In this document: positions 62,209 through 64,000 of the stretch, one piece after another
Layout: each line of letters opens with the position of its first letter
How positions within the stretch are numbered: position 1 is the first letter of the stretch
Source of the DNA: Tsukamurella tyrosinosolvens
Lineage (GTDB): Bacteria; Actinomycetota; Actinomycetes; Mycobacteriales; Mycobacteriaceae
Reading direction: 5' to 3'
NCBI RefSeq assembly: GCF_900104775.1
Contig: NZ_FNSA01000003.1
Coordinates: 930,001 to 994,000 of the forward strand
DNA: 64,000 nucleotides
Notes under the pieces: model-generated
Told to the model about the DNA's origin: nothing
Databases searched by the model: none
What the model saw: only the letters and a program-made list of their open reading frames with translations
Position numbers and translations under genes: made by a program

Positions 62209-63759
62209 ATGGCTGCAGACAAGGCTTTCTACATCACCACGGCGATCGCCTACCCGAACGGCGTGCCCCACATCGGGCACGCGTACGAGTACATCGCCAC
62301 CGACGTGATCGCGCGGTTCCAGCGACTCGACGGTCACGAGGTCTTCTTCCTCACCGGCACGGACGAGCACGGCCTCAAGATGCAGCAGACCGCGGCCAAG
62401 GAGGGCATCGAGACCAAGGCCCTCGCCGACCGCAACGCCGCCGCCTTCGAGGCGTTGCAGCGCGCCGTAGGCTCGACCTTCGACCGGTTCATCCGCACCA
62501 CCGACGCCGATCACTACGAGGCGTCGAAGGCCATCTGGCAGAAGATGGTCGACGCCGGCGACATCTACCTGGGCAAGTACTCGGGTTGGTACTCCGTGCG
62601 CGACGAGGCCTACTACGCCGAGGACGAGACCACCGTCACCGAGGACGGCACTCGCGTCTCCACCGACACCGGCACCGAGGTCGAGTGGACCGAGGAGGCG
62701 TCCTACTTCTTCAAGCTGTCCGCCTACCAGGACCGGCTGCTCGCGCTGCTCGAGCGCGAGGGCGGCTACCTCGAGCCCGCGACGCGCCGCAACGAGATCG
62801 TCAGCTTCATCAAGGGCGGCCTCAAGGACCTGTCGATCAGCCGCGACACCTTCGACTGGGGCGTGCCCGTCCCCGGCGACCCCGACCACGTCATGTACGT
62901 CTGGGTCGACGCGCTGACGAACTACCTCACCGGCGCCGGCTACCCCGACACGGAGTCCGAGCAGTTCCAGCGCTTCTGGCCGCCGAAGCTGCAGATCATC
63001 GGCAAGGACATCATCCGGTTCCACGCCGTCTACTGGCCCGCGTTCCTCATGAGCGCCGGGATCGAGCTGCCCGAGCGGGTCTTCGCCCACGGCTTCCTGT
63101 TCAACAAGGGCGAGAAGATGAGCAAGTCGGTCGGCAACGTCGTCGATCCGCACGCCCTCATCGCCGAGTACGGCCTCGACGCGCTGCGCTTCTTCCTGCT
63201 CCGCGAGGTCAGCTTCGGCCAGGACGGCAGCTACAGCCACGAGGCCATCGTCGGACGGATCAACGCCGACCTCGCGAACGAGCTCGGCAACCTCGCGCAG
63301 CGCTCGCTGTCGATGATCAACAAGAACTGCGCGGGCACGGTCCCCACCCCGGGCCCGTTCACGCCCGCCGACGAGGCCCTCCTCGCCCGGGCCGACGGCC
63401 TGCTGGCGACGTCCCGCCGGCACGTCGGCGACCAGGCGCTGCACCTCTACCTCGAGGCGATCTGGGAGGTCCTCGCCGAGACCAACCGGTACTTCTCGGC
63501 CCAGGAGCCGTGGAAGCTCAAGGCGAGCGACCCCGAGCGCATGGGGACGGTGCTCTACACGACAGCCGAGGTGGTCCGCCAGGTCGCGTTGCTGCTGCAG
63601 CCGGTGATGCCGGAGTCGGCCGAGGAGCTGCTCACCCTGCTGGAGCAGCCCAAGGACCGGCGCACGTTCGAGGCCGTCGGCACCCGTCTGGCCGCGGGCA
63701 CCGCGCTGCCCAAGCCGCAGGGCGTGTTCCCGCGGTACGTCGAGCCCGAGCCCGAGTAG
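62209..63759 (+). CDS. metG: Methionyl-tRNA synthetase
   Basis: 516 residues. Class I synthetase with HIGH at residues 21-24 and KMSKS at 303-307; [10 protein letters not shown] and [13 protein letters not shown] are MetRS signatures. The CP1 region lacks the CxxC zinc knuckle, so this is the short zinc-free type, as in M. tuberculosis MetS (Rv1007c). ATG 62209; cytoplasmic. Charges tRNA-Met with methionine. Confidence 0.95.
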   Translation: MAADKAFYITTAIAYPNGVPHIGHAYEYIATDVIARFQRLDGHEVFFLTGTDEHGLKMQQTAAKEGIETKALADRNAAAFEALQRAVGSTFDRFIRTTDADHYEASKAIWQKMVDAGDIYLGKYSGWYSVRDEAYYAEDETTVTEDGTRVSTDTGTEVEWTEEASYFFKLSAYQDRLLALLEREGGYLEPATRRNEIVSFIKGGLKDLSISRDTFDWGVPVPGDPDHVMYVWVDALTNYLTGAGYPDTESEQFQRFWPPKLQIIGKDIIRFHAVYWPAFLMSAGIELPERVFAHGFLFNKGEKMSKSVGNVVDPHALIAEYGLDALRFFLLREVSFGQDGSYSHEAIVGRINADLANELGNLAQRSLSMINKNCAGTVPTPGPFTPADEALLARADGLLATSRRHVGDQALHLYLEAIWEVLAETNRYFSAQEPWKLKASDPERMGTVLYTTAEVVRQVALLLQPVMPESAEELLTLLEQPKDRRTFEAVGTRLAAGTALPKPQGVFPRYVEPEPE

Positions 63760-63806
63760 CCGCGGAACCTCCGCCGGACGCGGGTCTTCCGCGCCCGGCG
63801 GCGAAG

Positions 63807-64000
63807 CTACGGCGTGGTCGCGAGGATGGCGAACTGCGCGGCGGCCTTCTGCCGGGCGACGGACGCGTTGCTGTCGTAGACCGAGGCCACGTAGCGCCCG
63901 ACGGGGATCCAGCAGTAGGTGAGCTCACCGCCCGTCATGCACTTCACCGTGGGCAGCTGGGGAATGCCCGCGACGGCGGGGTTCTTGCCAGCGATGGTCT
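63807..64000 (-). CDS. C-terminal part of a secreted/lipoprotein-like protein (partial)
   Basis: The frame is open to the window edge; the last 64 codons are visible. It reads TIAGKNPAVAGIPQLPTVKC, then MTGGELTYCWIPVGRYVASV and YDSNASVARQKAAAQFAILA before the stop. A C-x-Y-C pair and a VGRYVA..., ARQKAAAQ end resemble the C-termini of the DUF7373 lipoprotein family common in Corynebacteriales. The N-terminus with any signal peptide is outside the window. Confidence 0.6.
   Translation of the reverse strand, partial: TIAGKNPAVAGIPQLPTVKCMTGGELTYCWIPVGRYVASVYDSNASVARQKAAAQFAILATTP

Overview
High-GC actinobacterial chromosome, most likely a mycolic-acid genus of the Corynebacteriales/Mycobacteriales; Tsukamurella or a close relative is my best guess, inferred from remembered protein families and not from a database search. 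Much of the window follows, in the same order, the Mycobacterium tuberculosis block Rv0958-Rv1007c: MoxR ATPase + VWA protein, DUF1707 protein, rpmF, mprA-mprB-pepD-moaB2, mscL, SAF protein, Ruc-like FmdB zinc ribbon, formyl-THF cycloligase, galU-moeA/glp-rimJ-glpR, tRNA-Ala, pmt, rsmI, pabB, metG. MspA-type porins and a GT39 mannosyltransferase also fit a mycolate outer membrane.

Layout. 1-6 kb: MoxR/VWA pair, DUF1707 protein, an alanine/lysine-rich histone-tail-like protein and an AEC permease. 6.1-8.9 kb: zinc-independent (C-) ribosomal proteins S18, S14, L33 and L28, divergent from a CobW-like gene with no P-loop and L31 type B, with a candidate Zur operator between them; rpmF follows. 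8.9-14.1 kb: TRIC channel and the MprAB-PepD-MoaB2 envelope-stress operon. 14.1-19 kb: a long leader or small-RNA region, three MspA porin paralogues, an internally duplicated secreted protein and a 95-aa secreted protein. 19-29.3 kb: MscL, PrsW-type protease, GNAT, SAF protein, thioesterase plus Ruc-like protein under a CIRCE element, TetR, cycloligase, galU, glp, rimJ, glpR and tRNA-Ala(CGC).

29.3-44.5 kb is more accessory: DODA-type dioxygenase, HxlR/DoxX/NAD(P)-binding set, PlsC acyltransferase, two tandem Pro/Gly-rich membrane paralogues, a 3-hydroxyacyl-CoA dehydrogenase, an alpha/beta hydrolase, AzlCD with a frameshifted Lrp regulator, an APH-like kinase with a class III aminotransferase, a VOC protein with a SigG-like sigma factor, and a TetR/thioesterase pair. 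44.4-52.2 kb is a complete one-direction kdpFABCDE potassium operon. 52.2-56.2 kb has two drug-type MFS transporters and an ECF sigma factor with a SnoaL-like tail. 56.3-64 kb holds pmt, rsmI, a small membrane protein, pabB, a rhomboid-like/DUF998 fusion, metG and the end of a secreted protein.

Main non-gene observations: a four-copy palindromic element always at gene 3' ends, forming the C-terminal codons of two genes; a CIRCE element before the Ruc-like gene; a one-base frameshift in the Lrp regulator; long nested intergenic hairpins; and a strongly over-represented octamer GACGGTGC.
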